Shown here piece by piece: positions 1 through 11,458 of a stretch of DNA of 64,000 nt. The notes below the pieces were generated by a model, which was not told where the DNA came from, searched no databases, and was given only the letters and a program-made list of their open reading frames with translations. Made by a program: the position numbers and the translations under genes. This stretch comes from Laceyella sacchari (GTDB lineage Bacteria > Bacillota > Bacilli > Thermoactinomycetales > Thermoactinomycetaceae): contig NZ_SMDD01000002.1 of the NCBI RefSeq assembly GCF_004343255.1, positions 124,001-188,000 on the forward strand. The letters run 5' to 3'. The number at the start of each line of letters is the position of its first letter. The stretch's first letter is position 1.

Positions 1-267
1 CCAGCGTCTCCGTTTCCTCGTTGTGACCGATAATCAGCCGGGATGCCACCCCGCCAACCCCTTGAGATGCCGACTCAGCCACAGCCAGCCCCAACTTTGG
101 GTGAGTGGCCAAGCCGAGGTAATTGTTAGAAGAAAAATTAAGGAGTCGCCGCCCCTCTCGGATGAGAACAGTTTGGCCCGCCTGTTGTGCTGGGATGAGC
201 GTACGGAGCAAATGCCGCTCCGCCCACGCCCCCGTTTCTTCGCGTAACGTGCTCTCCCAACTCTCGC

Positions 268-271
<4 letters not shown>
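1..271 (-). CDS. bioF: 8-amino-7-oxononanoate synthase BioF (N-terminal part, runs off the window)
   Basis: PLP-dependent enzyme joining pimeloyl-thioester and alanine, the first step of biotin ring assembly. Translating the minus strand from a GTG at 271-269 gives about 90 residues of an uninterrupted BioF N-terminus, including NFSSNNYLGLATHP and the glycine-rich GVGGVASRLIIGHNEETE. The GTG overlaps the bioB stop codon (GTGA), and GAGGAG lies about 8 bases upstream, so translation is coupled to bioB. The rest of the gene lies beyond base 1. It is the fourth gene of the bioA-bioD-bioB-bioF order seen here. A related CoA-dependent acyltransferase such as KBL is possible, but the context makes BioF the clear choice. 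Confidence 0.9.
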
Positions 272-3312
<3,041 letters not shown>

Positions 3313-3330
3313 GCCACCATCCCCCCTTTT

Positions 3331-3360
3331 TGTAAACCAAAAACAAACAAAAGGTTTACA
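3331..3360 (-). promoter_or_regulatory. BirA-type biotin operator
   Basis: The inverted repeat TGTAAACC-N14-GGTTTACA sits 18 bases upstream of bioA. It matches the known Bacillus BirA box architecture of GTWAACC half-sites with a 14-15 base spacer. It overlaps the transcription start predicted from the adjacent promoter, so bound BirA would block initiation. Confidence 0.85.
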
Positions 3361-3363
3361 TTA

Positions 3364-3393
3364 ATGATAGAAATGATTCCGCTATATTGTCAA
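3364..3393 (-). promoter_or_regulatory. predicted SigA promoter of the biotin operon
   Basis: On the minus strand TTGACA (3393-3388) is followed after 18 bases by TATCAT (3369-3364). The predicted start falls within the BirA operator. Confidence 0.7.
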
Positions 3394-3423
3394 CAAGATT
3401 ACATCATTAAGTTTACAATCGTT

Positions 3424-3684
3424 AACCAACCACTCTCCAAGTTAGCATGAATGAAACAGGTGCCTTCCGTGTAGGCGAGATACAATTTCATCTCCGTGTT
3501 GTACTGTCAGCTAAGGAAACCAAACCGAAATCTTCGTTCCCGTCCACTTGGCTACGGATGTAAATATCACCCCTATTCCTTGTCCCGTAATACGCACAAA
3601 AAAGCCACCCATTTGCAAGGTGCCTTTCCATCATGACTCTCCCGAACAACGTAAAATACCATGTGATAAGCGGCGTAGAAAAAA
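3424..3684. other. intergenic stretch without recognisable gene
   Basis: Between the bioA promoter and the terminator following spo0M I see no supported coding frame. A 66-codon minus-strand frame here lacks a ribosome site and resembles no known protein. Nothing further can be assigned. Confidence 0.5.
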
Positions 3685-3723
3685 GCAAAAACCAAGCCTG
3701 ATCTCACATGGCTTGGTTTTTGC
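3685..3723 (-). terminator. terminator after spo0M
   Basis: A 14-bp inverted repeat (arms 3685-3698 and 3710-3723, core CCAAGCC/GGCTTGG) with an 11-base loop and A/T flanks lies just downstream of the spo0M stop. Confidence 0.75.
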
Positions 3724-3769
3724 GTCTTTATCAGCGCCTGTCGGCATCTTGTGCTGGCCGCTTAGCCAG

Positions 3770-4543
3770 TTAGCCGATCAAGTCTTTGGAGTGGTGATTG
3801 ATAAACTGCCGAATCGTTTCCGCGGCGTACTCGCCAGAAGTGAGATCGGCTTTGGTAAACACAAACCGTCCCTTCTTTTCATCCAAATCCAATTCATCAG
3901 CCAACAGACCGAGTAAGCCTTTGCCCTTTTTGTCCAGCTCGAAAAAGCCAGCCACCCCGTTTTGCGTATGTGCCGGCTGGAACATAAAGACGATCTCGTC
4001 ATATTCGCCGCGCAACCATTCCGTCGGCCGGAACTGGATGATTTGGAAGCCGCCGCCTTTCTTACCGGTGTAACCTTCTTCTTGCGGCACAAAGCCGAGC
4101 TTGTTAAACCCATCCCAGAAATATTCTTGCAGGCCGGATGGGTAAACATCCACAAAGTCGCGATCCTGCGCATCAATGCCGCTTTTGATCTCCAGATTGG
4201 TTTGGAAATAATATCGCGTATTCACTGATGACGCCGGAATAAATTCTGGGCAAACAAAAGTGAATGGATACTCTCTCGTTTCTTCTGGGGCCACCTGAAA
4301 GGTTTCCTCGGTAACCGGAATGGTTGCGATCGTTTCGTTGACATTGACGATATTGTCCCCACGCTGATAAGCGGAAGCCAAGCGAAACTCCACTTCCAAC
4401 CCTTCGATGGCTTGTTCGACCTGCCCTCCGGTCAAGACGATTTTCCCTGTCACAGGCTGTCCCATTTTCAGCCGAAAATCATCTAATACCAGGTCGACCT
4501 TTGCAGCGCCGAACCCAAAAGAAGCAAAGATGTTTTTTAACAT
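3770..4543 (-). CDS. spo0M: sporulation-control protein Spo0M
   Basis: Arrestin-like beta-sandwich protein that affects early sporulation and cell division in Bacillus. The 257-residue product matches Spo0M over its full length, with N-terminal MLKNIFASFGFGAAKVDL, the central EYPFTFVCPEF segment, a DVYPSG stretch, and an acidic C-terminal region around residues 205-225. The ATG at 4543 has AAAGGG upstream. It lies in the same orientation between bioC and the biotin operon but has its own terminator, so a functional link to biotin is not implied. Its presence supports an endospore former. Confidence 0.92.
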   Translation of the reverse strand: MLKNIFASFGFGAAKVDLVLDDFRLKMGQPVTGKIVLTGGQVEQAIEGLEVEFRLASAYQRGDNIVNVNETIATIPVTEETFQVAPEETREYPFTFVCPEFIPASSVNTRYYFQTNLEIKSGIDAQDRDFVDVYPSGLQEYFWDGFNKLGFVPQEEGYTGKKGGGFQIIQFRPTEWLRGEYDEIVFMFQPAHTQNGVAGFFELDKKGKGLLGLLADELDLDEKKGRFVFTKADLTSGEYAAETIRQFINHHSKDLIG

Positions 4544-4594
4544 TCATTTTCAGCCCTTTCGATGTTTTCAACCTAATCCTATCATAAATTCATG

Positions 4595-5593
4595 TTATTT
4601 AAACAGCATTACCTCTGATGGGTCATCTGTCTTTTCAAAAAGAAACTGCAAAAAATGCATGGTGGCATACACTCCGCTTCCACATCGGTGTGCCCGTTCA
4701 TAACGCCGGATCACCTCCAGAAGTATGCGCCGTTGAAGCCAAAGGGGATGGCTCGTCCGACCAGCCGCTTCCCCCACCGCCTTGATCGCTTTCAAAAAGG
4801 AAAGGCCGTTCGCATATTCCAAGCGCATCCAACTCTCCCACGAGTCGATTTTGGCAAGTCCAGCTGCCGTCAATAACTCTTCCCACTCTTTCGATGAACG
4901 GGTGGGAAACAAGTGTTGCTCGCGAGGGAGATTCCATTCTTCCTCCACTTGGCCAAACAGCGCACCCAATTCAGCGCAGTTGTCCGGCCCGTAAATGGAA
5001 GCTAGCAGGCGGCCGCCCGTTTCCAGATTATCCGCCAATCTGCCAAACGTCTTCAGCGGCTCCCGAAACCAATGGCACACCGCATTGCACACAATCAGAC
5101 CAAACGGCCCCAACCCGCTCAAGTCGACATCCTCCACATCGCCGACCACCACTTTCAGCCGGGAGCGATCATCCCCCACCTTCTCACAGGTGGCCCGCAC
5201 CATGCGGTCAGCGATATCCAGAGCGACGACCTCCGCTTCCGGAAATGCCTCCAGAATCAATTGCGTCATATGGCCCGTCCCGCATCCGACATCCAATATC
5301 CTACGCGGTGGCGGCCACCCATGGCGATCCAGTTGCATCAGCAGACGACAAGCGACTTTCCGGTAACTCTCCGCATAATCGTCATAAATGAGCGAAGCCC
5401 GGTTAAAGCGATTGACGCGCTGTTGCTTCTCCTTCTCCCTATCCACCGGCTTCTCCTCCCCTTTTGACACCTTTGTCGCCATCTTCGGCGGCAACCAAAT
5501 GCTCAAGCCGCTTACAGCAGCTTCTCCGGGGTCATCCCGCCCAAGGGTCGCTAGAAACAAGATCGCCTGCCGACGGGATAACTTTTCTTTCAT
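4595..5593 (-). CDS. bioC: malonyl-ACP O-methyltransferase BioC
   Basis: SAM-dependent methyltransferase that caps malonyl-ACP so that fatty-acid synthase can build pimeloyl-ACP for biotin. Class I motif I is ILDVGCGTGHMT (about residues 98-109), and the acidic strand end VVALDIAD follows. NAVCHWF plus GGRLLASIYGPDN resemble the BioC-specific region. At 332 residues it is about 50 residues longer at the N-terminus than usual; the BioC-like part begins near RFNRASLIYDDYA. The ATG at 5593 has GGAG about 11 bases upstream, whereas the internal ATG at 5482 lacks a ribosome site, so the extension is probably translated. It lies 1.3 kb upstream of bioA in the same orientation. Another small-molecule methyltransferase cannot be excluded. 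Confidence 0.8.
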   Translation of the reverse strand: MKEKLSRRQAILFLATLGRDDPGEAAVSGLSIWLPPKMATKVSKGEEKPVDREKEKQQRVNRFNRASLIYDDYAESYRKVACRLLMQLDRHGWPPPRRILDVGCGTGHMTQLILEAFPEAEVVALDIADRMVRATCEKVGDDRSRLKVVVGDVEDVDLSGLGPFGLIVCNAVCHWFREPLKTFGRLADNLETGGRLLASIYGPDNCAELGALFGQVEEEWNLPREQHLFPTRSSKEWEELLTAAGLAKIDSWESWMRLEYANGLSFLKAIKAVGEAAGRTSHPLWLQRRILLEVIRRYERAHRCGSGVYATMHFLQFLFEKTDDPSEVMLFK

Positions 5594-5627
5594 CTGCCTC
5601 TGATCTCCTGCACTCCGCCGAAAAGGG

Positions 5628-5658
5628 AAAAATCCGGTGGAATCCCAGCCGGATTTTT
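5628..5658 (-). terminator. terminator after the lytic transglycosylase gene
   Basis: Arms AAAAATCCGG and CCGGATTTTT enclose an 11-base loop, followed by a T-run on the minus strand. It starts directly after the stop codon at 5660. Confidence 0.85.
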
Positions 5659-5659
5659 A

Positions 5660-6307
5660 TTATTGCTTCTGTTTTTTCTCCTTCTGTTCTCTCAGATACT
5701 CTTCGTAATTATCCTTGTACAACTGTTTGTACTTTTCGTAGTAATAGCTTACACGAGCCACATAATGGCGTGTCTCACCGTATTTGATCTGATCGAGGTT
5801 TTGCCTCGTCCCGTCCCAGACCCCGGAGCTTATCCATTTGTCCACATTTCCCAAGCCGCCATTGTACGCGGCAATCACAGCTACATAATTCCCTTTGTAA
5901 CGGTCACTTAAAAACTTGATGTACCAGCTACCCAACCGGATATTCGTCGCTGGGTCAAACACATAGTCGCGAACAGCTGGCGAAAAATGTCCGTCCCGAA
6001 TGATATCATTGACTGTTGACGGCATAAGCTGCATCAGCCCTTGCGCGCCAACCGCCGATTTCTTGTCTGGATCAAACTTGCTCTCCTGGCGGATCACCGC
6101 CATGACCAGAAATGGATCCGCTCCCGTCTCTTGTGCACTATCAAAGATGTACTCTTCATATTCAAGCGGATACATCAAGCGATTAAACAAGGGAATAGCT
6201 ACCATCACAAACACCAGCAGCACGGCAAACGCCAGCAGAATCACCCGCTTAGACGGAAGAGCTTCCACCGCTGGCTTGATCCACTTTTTTATATTCATCT
6301 GCTCCAT
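5660..6307 (-). CDS. membrane-anchored lytic transglycosylase (SLT domain)
   Basis: Peptidoglycan lytic transglycosylase of the Slt/goose-lysozyme type, acting at the outer face of the membrane. The 215-residue protein has a transmembrane segment at about residues 20-40. The catalytic domain follows, with the catalytic glutamate in RQESKFDP, then GAQGLMQLMPST, AAYNGG and YVARVSYYYEKY, the standard SLT motif series. The C-terminus is Lys/Gln-rich. The start at 6307 has only a weak ribosome site, and a second ATG lies three codons in. A strong terminator follows immediately. Domain assignment is secure; the cellular role (cell-wall turnover or spore formation) is not shown. Confidence 0.9.
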   Translation of the reverse strand: MEQMNIKKWIKPAVEALPSKRVILLAFAVLLVFVMVAIPLFNRLMYPLEYEEYIFDSAQETGADPFLVMAVIRQESKFDPDKKSAVGAQGLMQLMPSTVNDIIRDGHFSPAVRDYVFDPATNIRLGSWYIKFLSDRYKGNYVAVIAAYNGGLGNVDKWISSGVWDGTRQNLDQIKYGETRHYVARVSYYYEKYKQLYKDNYEEYLREQKEKKQKQ

Positions 6308-6533
6308 TATTGATCAACCTATCTTTCCCCTTGTGGAAGTCCGATTGTCATGCTTGTAAACATTACCGTCAATAATCTATCTTCCACGATAAACTTAATT
6401 TTAAGCGGCGTCAATTCACAACCTTCGCGATCAATTAAACGATTTGTGTATATTTTTCGCACACAGACGAAGACGGCCCAGCACCAAACTGCCCCACCCC
6501 CGCGAGTTATGATGCGCAGGGATGGGGCGAGGC

Positions 6534-8033
6534 TTAACGCCCGAGGTGCAACTCGTCTGCTTTCCGCTTCAGATAAGCGATGTAAGGAGCAATCGTCATC
6601 TCAGAACCGGTCGCTCGCCGCACCAACTCCTTCGCCGTCCACCTGCTTCCGTGGCGGTATACGTTCTCCTTTAACCAACCATGGAGGGTCGATACGTTTC
6701 CGTCCGCGATTTCGTCCGGTATCTGCGGATGGACGCGGCATGCGGCCTCATAAAATTGGCAACTGAGGATGTTGCCAAGGGTGTATCCTTGAAACATTCC
6801 GCCGATGAAGTCTGCGTACCAATGAATATCTTGAAGCACTCCGTGGTTATCATCCGTCGGACTGATACCAAGATCGCTTTGGTAGCGGGAGCGCCACATC
6901 TCCGGCAAATCTTTGACTTCCAGTTTTCCTTCCAGCATGGCCAATTCCAAATCAAAGCGGATGATTACATGCAGATTGTATGTGAATTCATCTGCTTCAA
7001 TGCGAATAAGCGACTTCTCCGCCCGGTTGATCGCCCGCACGAAGTCATCCAAGGAAACATTCCCCAGCTGGGAGGGAAAAGCGGCTTGTAAAGAAGGATA
7101 GTGCGCTTGCCAGAATGCCCGGCTTCGGCCGACGACATTTTCCCACAAGCGGGATTGGCTTTCATGGATCCCTGACGAGGCTCCCTTGTGCAACGGTGTT
7201 CCTTCCAAATCAGCGTCTATGCCCAACTCATAAAAGGCGTGACCCGTTTCATGGATGGTGCTAAACAGCACCTCCGTCACATCCTCTTCATTGACCCGCG
7301 TTGTAATTCGCACATCATCGTGTGCCAATCGAATCATGAACGGATGAGGTGACAAGTCAAGCCGCCCACGGTTAAAATCAAATCCCATAGCGCTGATCAG
7401 TTGCTTCACATAAGCCAATTGCTTTTCTTTAGCAAAGTGCTGTTTAATGCAGGCTTGCGACACCTCCGGACCGGCTGTCACCTGCTCCACCAATGGTACC
7501 AACTGCTTGCGCAACTCCCCGAACAACGCTTGTAGCTCTTTGGCTTTCATGCCATAGTCGGTGCGGTCGATCAGCGGATCAGCCACATGATCAAACCCGA
7601 AGAAATAATGGGCGTATTCCCGGCTCAGCTCCAATGTCCGTTCCAGATGCGGAACCACCTTGTCAAAACGATTTTCCTCCCGGGCGGCCACCCAAGCCTG
7701 ATACGTTTCGGCGGAATTTTGATAGAAGCGGGAAATAAAATCAGCCGGCACCTTTGTTTCCCTGTCAACTTCTCTTTTTGCCGCACGGATCAAATCCGCT
7801 TCAAGGGAGTCAGACGGCCATTGACCATCCAGTTCTTCCAACAGTTCACCCAAGCGGGGATCAGTCAGCTTATCATGCGCAATTCGCCCCAATGTCGCCA
7901 ATTGGCTACCCCGCGCACCTCCTGCCGCATGGGGCATGTATGTATTTTGATCCCAATCCAACAGTGCGATCACAGATTGCAAATCATAAATTTCCTTGAG
8001 CCGCTTTTTCAACTCTTGCCATTTCTTTTCCAT
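6534..8033 (-). CDS. M32 family metallocarboxypeptidase (carboxypeptidase Taq type)
   Basis: Zinc carboxypeptidase that removes C-terminal residues from peptides in the cytosol; relatives are the thermostable Taq carboxypeptidase and Bacillus YpwA. The 499-residue length is standard. The zinc motif HETGH (HExxH) is near residue 261, and SGIHESQSR plus the zinc-binding IHETGHAFYELG context follow the family. Other conserved stretches are DWDQNTYMP near the N-terminus and RYQSDLGI. There is no signal peptide. It is a single gene with its own upstream region. Confidence 0.93.
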   Translation of the reverse strand: MEKKWQELKKRLKEIYDLQSVIALLDWDQNTYMPHAAGGARGSQLATLGRIAHDKLTDPRLGELLEELDGQWPSDSLEADLIRAAKREVDRETKVPADFISRFYQNSAETYQAWVAAREENRFDKVVPHLERTLELSREYAHYFFGFDHVADPLIDRTDYGMKAKELQALFGELRKQLVPLVEQVTAGPEVSQACIKQHFAKEKQLAYVKQLISAMGFDFNRGRLDLSPHPFMIRLAHDDVRITTRVNEEDVTEVLFSTIHETGHAFYELGIDADLEGTPLHKGASSGIHESQSRLWENVVGRSRAFWQAHYPSLQAAFPSQLGNVSLDDFVRAINRAEKSLIRIEADEFTYNLHVIIRFDLELAMLEGKLEVKDLPEMWRSRYQSDLGISPTDDNHGVLQDIHWYADFIGGMFQGYTLGNILSCQFYEAACRVHPQIPDEIADGNVSTLHGWLKENVYRHGSRWTAKELVRRATGSEMTIAPYIAYLKRKADELHLGR

Positions 8034-8181
8034 TTTGTTCCCTCTCTTATCTTATGCGCTGAATCGGTCATTCTTAATTGAATTTCTTCATATAAGACAT
8101 TCTTCCTGCTCTCGAAATAATTTCCGCAGAAAACAGCGCTTCTTAATCCCTTAACTTGCCAATCAATCCTAAGGAATCCAA

Positions 8182-8211
8182 TCGACAATTACTGTGCAAA
8201 GTGTGTATGAT
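8182..8211 (+). promoter_or_regulatory. predicted SigA promoter of the LevR-type regulator
   Basis: TCGACA (8182-8187), an 18-base spacer and TATGAT (8206-8211). The spacer contains TGTGCAAAGTGTG, which resembles the AAGTGTGCAA arm of the palindrome at 10468-10513, suggesting autoregulation (inference). Confidence 0.55.
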
Positions 8212-8246
8212 AAAATCACCAACTTTTACACGGAGCGAAAAGAAGT

Positions 8247-10469
8247 ATGAAAAAACTTGATGCCATCCATCAACAACTGAGCAAACAGCCAGCAGGAACC
8301 ACTGCGGGAGAGTTGGCAAAGCAGTTGGACTTAGACCGTTCAACCGTCAGTCGTTACCTCAACCAACTTGTCAAACAAGGGTTAGCGGAAAAAATTGCCG
8401 GACGACCAGTTTTGTACCGTCCAACCCAGCCAGAGGCTCCATTCCCGATGCAAGCGGCCCATTCCGGGATCGCCGACCTGTTGAAAGAAGCATTGGCGGC
8501 TTTATTGTATCCCCCACACGGATTACCCATCTTGCTCACTGGTGAAACGGGGGTAGGAAAAACGTACATGGCGCAAACACTGGTTCAAGTGGCCACGGAA
8601 GCAGGCCACTTATCGCCGGGCACACCGTTTATCACCTTCAACTGTGCCGAATACGCCCAAAATCCGGAACTCTTGCTGGCCCAGCTATTCGGGGTGAAAA
8701 AAGGCGCCTTCACCGGAGCCGTAGAAGACAAGCCAGGCTTGGTGGAACGAGCCGATCGCGGCATTCTTTTTTTGGATGAGATCCACCGCCTTCCCCCATC
8801 GGGCCAGGAAATGCTGTTCTCCCTGATGGATCAGGGGAGCTTTCGTCGGCTAGGGGAGACCCATGCTGAACGAACGGTGGCCATCCGCCTGATCGGTGCT
8901 ACCACGGAAGCACCAGATACCGCCTTACTGCCCACATTGATGCGCCGTTTTTCAGTCAAGCTGACCATTCCTCCGCTGCGTGAACGCCCTCCACAAGAAC
9001 GGGCGAAACTACTCTCCACTTTCTTAAAAGAGGAAGAAACCCAAATGGGAGTACCCTTGACTGTAACAGAGGAATGCCGGGCCCGTTTTTTGTCTTATCC
9101 CTGCCCGGGCAATATCGGCCAATTGAAAAGTGACATTCAAATCGCTTGCGCCAGGGCCTTTTTGCGTCAGCTTGGTCACCGCAAAGACCAAGTGATCGTC
9201 ACCATCAACGATTTGCCGACACACTTGCGCCAACAAGGGCCGGTGACCACGGCCATCGCTTCCCGCTTGAAACAGGTACCCTCAGACAATATTTATGAGC
9301 AACTGTTGCATCGCCATGCCCTGTTGTCACAGCAAGGAGCGACACCGCTGGAAATGGAACGGGAACTTCAGGAAACTGTCAATTCCTACATCCGCCGCTT
9401 GGTCACCTCATTCAAGCCGGGCGATTCCCAGGAAAGCGAACCGCCGCTGGACCCACAATTGCTCCAATTGTTGGAGCGGACACTATCACCGTGGCGTGAC
9501 AAACTCCCGCAAGCGGCACAGTCATTTCCCTTGAAAGCATTGGCATTGCACATCCAAGCCTTCATCCGGCAACCCGAACGGCGCCCAGCCCAACCCGTGC
9601 CATCCGACTTGCCTGTCCTGCCTCTGCACAAAAAAATAGCGCGGCAAATCGGCCGTGCTTTGGAAGAGCATTACCGACTGCGCCTGCCTGAATATGAATT
9701 GGACTTGATCGCCCTCTTTTTCTCGCTGGATGGACAAACCGATCAGACCAAACAGCGGTGCATCGCCACAGTCTGTCTCACCGGGGAAGGAGCCGCGTCC
9801 ACGCTGGAAAGTTGGTTAAAAAAGCGCCTGCCGGCCGCCGACAGCGATGTGGTCATCCGCTCGGCGCAAATCGATCCGTTTACGCGCCGGTCCCAAGGGT
9901 TAGTACAACTGCAGGAAACCTATGACCTGATCGCCATCGTAGGCACGGTTCCGCCCGCTTTGACGGATATCCCTTATTTCCCGGCATGGGAGTTGTACCA
10001 ACCAGAAGGATTCCGCAAGTTGACGCACCATTTGGCTAAGACCCGCAAACCACAGTTGGTGCAAGAATCGGAAATCCCGTTGACGCCGAAACGGGTGCCC
10101 GAACTCATCCTTCAAGGGCTTTTGGACACAATAACCCATTATAACCCCAAACGATTGGTGCGATTGATTGAGCAAGAAGCGCCCCGCTTTCGGGAACTGT
10201 TCGATTGGACGCCCGAACGGGAAATGGGTATGTGGATGCACGTGGGCATTTACATGGATCAACTCCTCGCTGCCCAATTACACCGGGCGCAAGCCAAAGT
10301 GACCACCCAAAGTCCACCTGCTCCCAAACCGCCTACCGCCCATCTGACGCTGTGGGAGGGTTTTCTGCAACAATTGGAACAAGACATGGGTGTCCGTTTT
10401 CCGCCCGCCGCCGCGCATGAACTGGCTCGTTTGTCTGCTGAACCACCAAACAGACCCATTTCTTCATGA
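8247..10469 (+). CDS. LevR/ManR-type sigma-54-dependent PTS regulator
   Basis: Transcription activator that opens sigma-54 promoters in response to PTS phosphorylation. The order is: N-terminal winged HTH (about 1-60); AAA+ domain with Walker A GETGVGKT (99-106), the sigma-54 contact motif GAFTGA (about 153) and Walker B ILFLDEIHR; a PRD-like domain (about 440-500) with LEEHYRLRLPEYELDL; an EIIB-Gat-like segment beginning about 505 with CLTGEG; and a C-terminal PRD around MWMHVGIYMDQLL (about 662). At 740 residues it is shorter than LevR (over 900), and I cannot find the mannose-type EIIA domain. It is followed by a palindrome, a -24/-12 promoter and a PTS EIIB gene, its probable targets. Confidence 0.9.
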   Translation: MKKLDAIHQQLSKQPAGTTAGELAKQLDLDRSTVSRYLNQLVKQGLAEKIAGRPVLYRPTQPEAPFPMQAAHSGIADLLKEALAALLYPPHGLPILLTGETGVGKTYMAQTLVQVATEAGHLSPGTPFITFNCAEYAQNPELLLAQLFGVKKGAFTGAVEDKPGLVERADRGILFLDEIHRLPPSGQEMLFSLMDQGSFRRLGETHAERTVAIRLIGATTEAPDTALLPTLMRRFSVKLTIPPLRERPPQERAKLLSTFLKEEETQMGVPLTVTEECRARFLSYPCPGNIGQLKSDIQIACARAFLRQLGHRKDQVIVTINDLPTHLRQQGPVTTAIASRLKQVPSDNIYEQLLHRHALLSQQGATPLEMERELQETVNSYIRRLVTSFKPGDSQESEPPLDPQLLQLLERTLSPWRDKLPQAAQSFPLKALALHIQAFIRQPERRPAQPVPSDLPVLPLHKKIARQIGRALEEHYRLRLPEYELDLIALFFSLDGQTDQTKQRCIATVCLTGEGAASTLESWLKKRLPAADSDVVIRSAQIDPFTRRSQGLVQLQETYDLIAIVGTVPPALTDIPYFPAWELYQPEGFRKLTHHLAKTRKPQLVQESEIPLTPKRVPELILQGLLDTITHYNPKRLVRLIEQEAPRFRELFDWTPEREMGMWMHVGIYMDQLLAAQLHRAQAKVTTQSPPAPKPPTAHLTLWEGFLQQLEQDMGVRFPPAAAHELARLSAEPPNRPISS

Positions 10470-10513
10470 ACCGTGCGAAGTGTGCAACCTGTTTTTGCAC
10501 ACTTTCCCGGTTC
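10468..10513. promoter_or_regulatory. palindromic candidate enhancer (UAS) for the LevR-type activator
   Basis: Perfect 10-bp arms AAGTGTGCAA (10478-10487) and TTGCACACTT (10495-10504) with a 7-base centre, nested in outer arms GAACCG and CGGTTC. The centre lies roughly 78 bases before the start expected from the sigma-54 promoter, a typical enhancer distance. No T-run follows, so it is not a good terminator. It begins at the stop codon of the regulator gene. Confidence 0.6.
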
Positions 10514-10540
10514 ATCTTCATTTACCGCCCGTTACGAGGG

Positions 10541-10557
10541 TTGGCATCAAAATTGCA
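10541..10557 (+). promoter_or_regulatory. sigma-54 (-24/-12) promoter
   Basis: TTGGCATCAAAATTGCA matches the RpoN consensus TGGCAC-N5-TTGCA, with exact GG-N10-GC spacing. It lies 79 bases upstream of the EIIB start codon and directly downstream of a gene for a GAFTGA-containing activator. Confidence 0.88.
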
Positions 10558-10635
10558 CGTCATATGGGTGCCATCCCCCGAAAACGGTTTTTCCATCTTG
10601 AAGTAAAAAACCTGTCACCGGGGAGGGACAAACCG

Positions 10636-10965
10636 ATGGGTCGCACCATCCGTTTATTGCTTGTGTGCAGTTGGGGCGCCTCTTCCGGCGTGCTTTGTCG
10701 AAAAATCAATGAAGCCGCGCAGGACAAAGGGGTTCCATTAGTGGCTGAAGCCGTCGGGATCCATGAGTGCCAAGCGAAGTTGCCGCTGGTTGATGTGATT
10801 TTATTGGAGCCGCAAATCGGACATCATAAGCGTGACCTGCAAAAAAAGGCGGATGCCCATGCCATCCCCTTGGCCATGGTGAACCCGGTAGCCTTCGCCA
10901 CCATGAACGGCGAAAAAGTGTTGGAGCAAGCAATGGCGCTCGCCTCCATTCCTTTCTCCTCTTGA
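10636..10965 (+). CDS. PTS EIIB, lactose/cellobiose family, orphan
   Basis: Phosphocarrier domain that takes phosphate from an EIIA and passes it to sugar on an EIIC. The 109-residue protein has a cysteine at residue 11 in LLLVCSWGASSG, the usual active-site position of LicB/CelA proteins. Its C-terminal half (LEPQIGHHKRDLQKKAD, NPVAFATMNGEKVLEQAM) follows that family. The ATG at 10636 is preceded by GGGAGGG at 8 bases; the frame is open further upstream, but only this start makes sense. No EIIA or EIIC gene is adjacent, which is unusual. It is transcribed from the sigma-54 promoter and followed by ptsH and ptsI. Confidence 0.85.
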   Translation: MGRTIRLLLVCSWGASSGVLCRKINEAAQDKGVPLVAEAVGIHECQAKLPLVDVILLEPQIGHHKRDLQKKADAHAIPLAMVNPVAFATMNGEKVLEQAMALASIPFSS

Positions 10966-11012
10966 ACCATAACGCCTTTGGCACACAGACAAATGAAAGC
11001 GTACAACAAAAA

Positions 11013-11051
11013 CGCTGTTTCATCTGACACCTTAAACTGTCACAAACAGCG
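11013..11051 (+). other. stem-loop between EIIB and ptsH
   Basis: Outer arms CGCTGTTT/AAACAGCG and inner arms TGACA/TGTCA are nested with small internal loops. No T-run follows, so it is more likely an RNA-processing or partial attenuation element than a plain terminator (inference). Confidence 0.4.
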
Positions 11052-11183
11052 CCAGAAGATGAAAAAAACATCGCGGATCTTCCCGCCAAACGGGGGCATC
11101 CATTCTGGCAGGCATGCGAGCCATTCTCGGGAAGGCCGTACGCCCCATTCAAATAAACCGTAAGAAAGGATTTGTGAAGACCT

Positions 11184-11438
11184 ATGGAAAAAACAGTAAC
11201 CATTACCAACGCAAGCGGATTGCATGCACGTCCAGCAGCTCTTTTGGTGAAAGAGGCTTCCGCATTCAAAAGCGTTATCAAATTAGTGAAAAACGGAAAA
11301 GAAGTAGACGCTAAAAGTTTGCTCGGCGTAATGTCCTTGGCTGCCAAACAAAATGATGAGATTACGATCCGCGCTGAAGGCGAAGATGCAGAAGCAGCTG
11401 TCAATAAATTGGCGGAAATCATCGCAACGCTTTCGTAA
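11184..11438 (+). CDS. ptsH: HPr phosphocarrier protein PtsH
   Basis: Small cytosolic protein that carries phosphate from EI to sugar-specific EIIA domains and, when phosphorylated on serine, serves in carbon catabolite control. The 84 residues include the active-site histidine at 14 (SGLHARPA, equivalent to His15) and the regulatory serine at 45 ([10 protein letters not shown], equivalent to Ser46). The ATG at 11184 is preceded by AAAGGA. The ptsI frame begins at its stop codon, so the two are co-transcribed. Confidence 0.97.
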   Translation: MEKTVTITNASGLHARPAALLVKEASAFKSVIKLVKNGKEVDAKSLLGVMSLAAKQNDEITIRAEGEDAEAAVNKLAEIIATLS

Positions 11439-11458
11439 TGATTAAGGGGGATTCCACA

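Noticed and set aside
3488-3688. Minus-strand 66-codon frame between bioA and spo0M
   Set aside because: No ribosome site, overlaps the spo0M terminator, no recognisable family.
6490-6530. GCCCCACCC/GGGATGGGGC hairpin after the M32 peptidase gene
   Set aside because: It can form a stem, but no T-run follows on the minus strand, so I did not call it a terminator.
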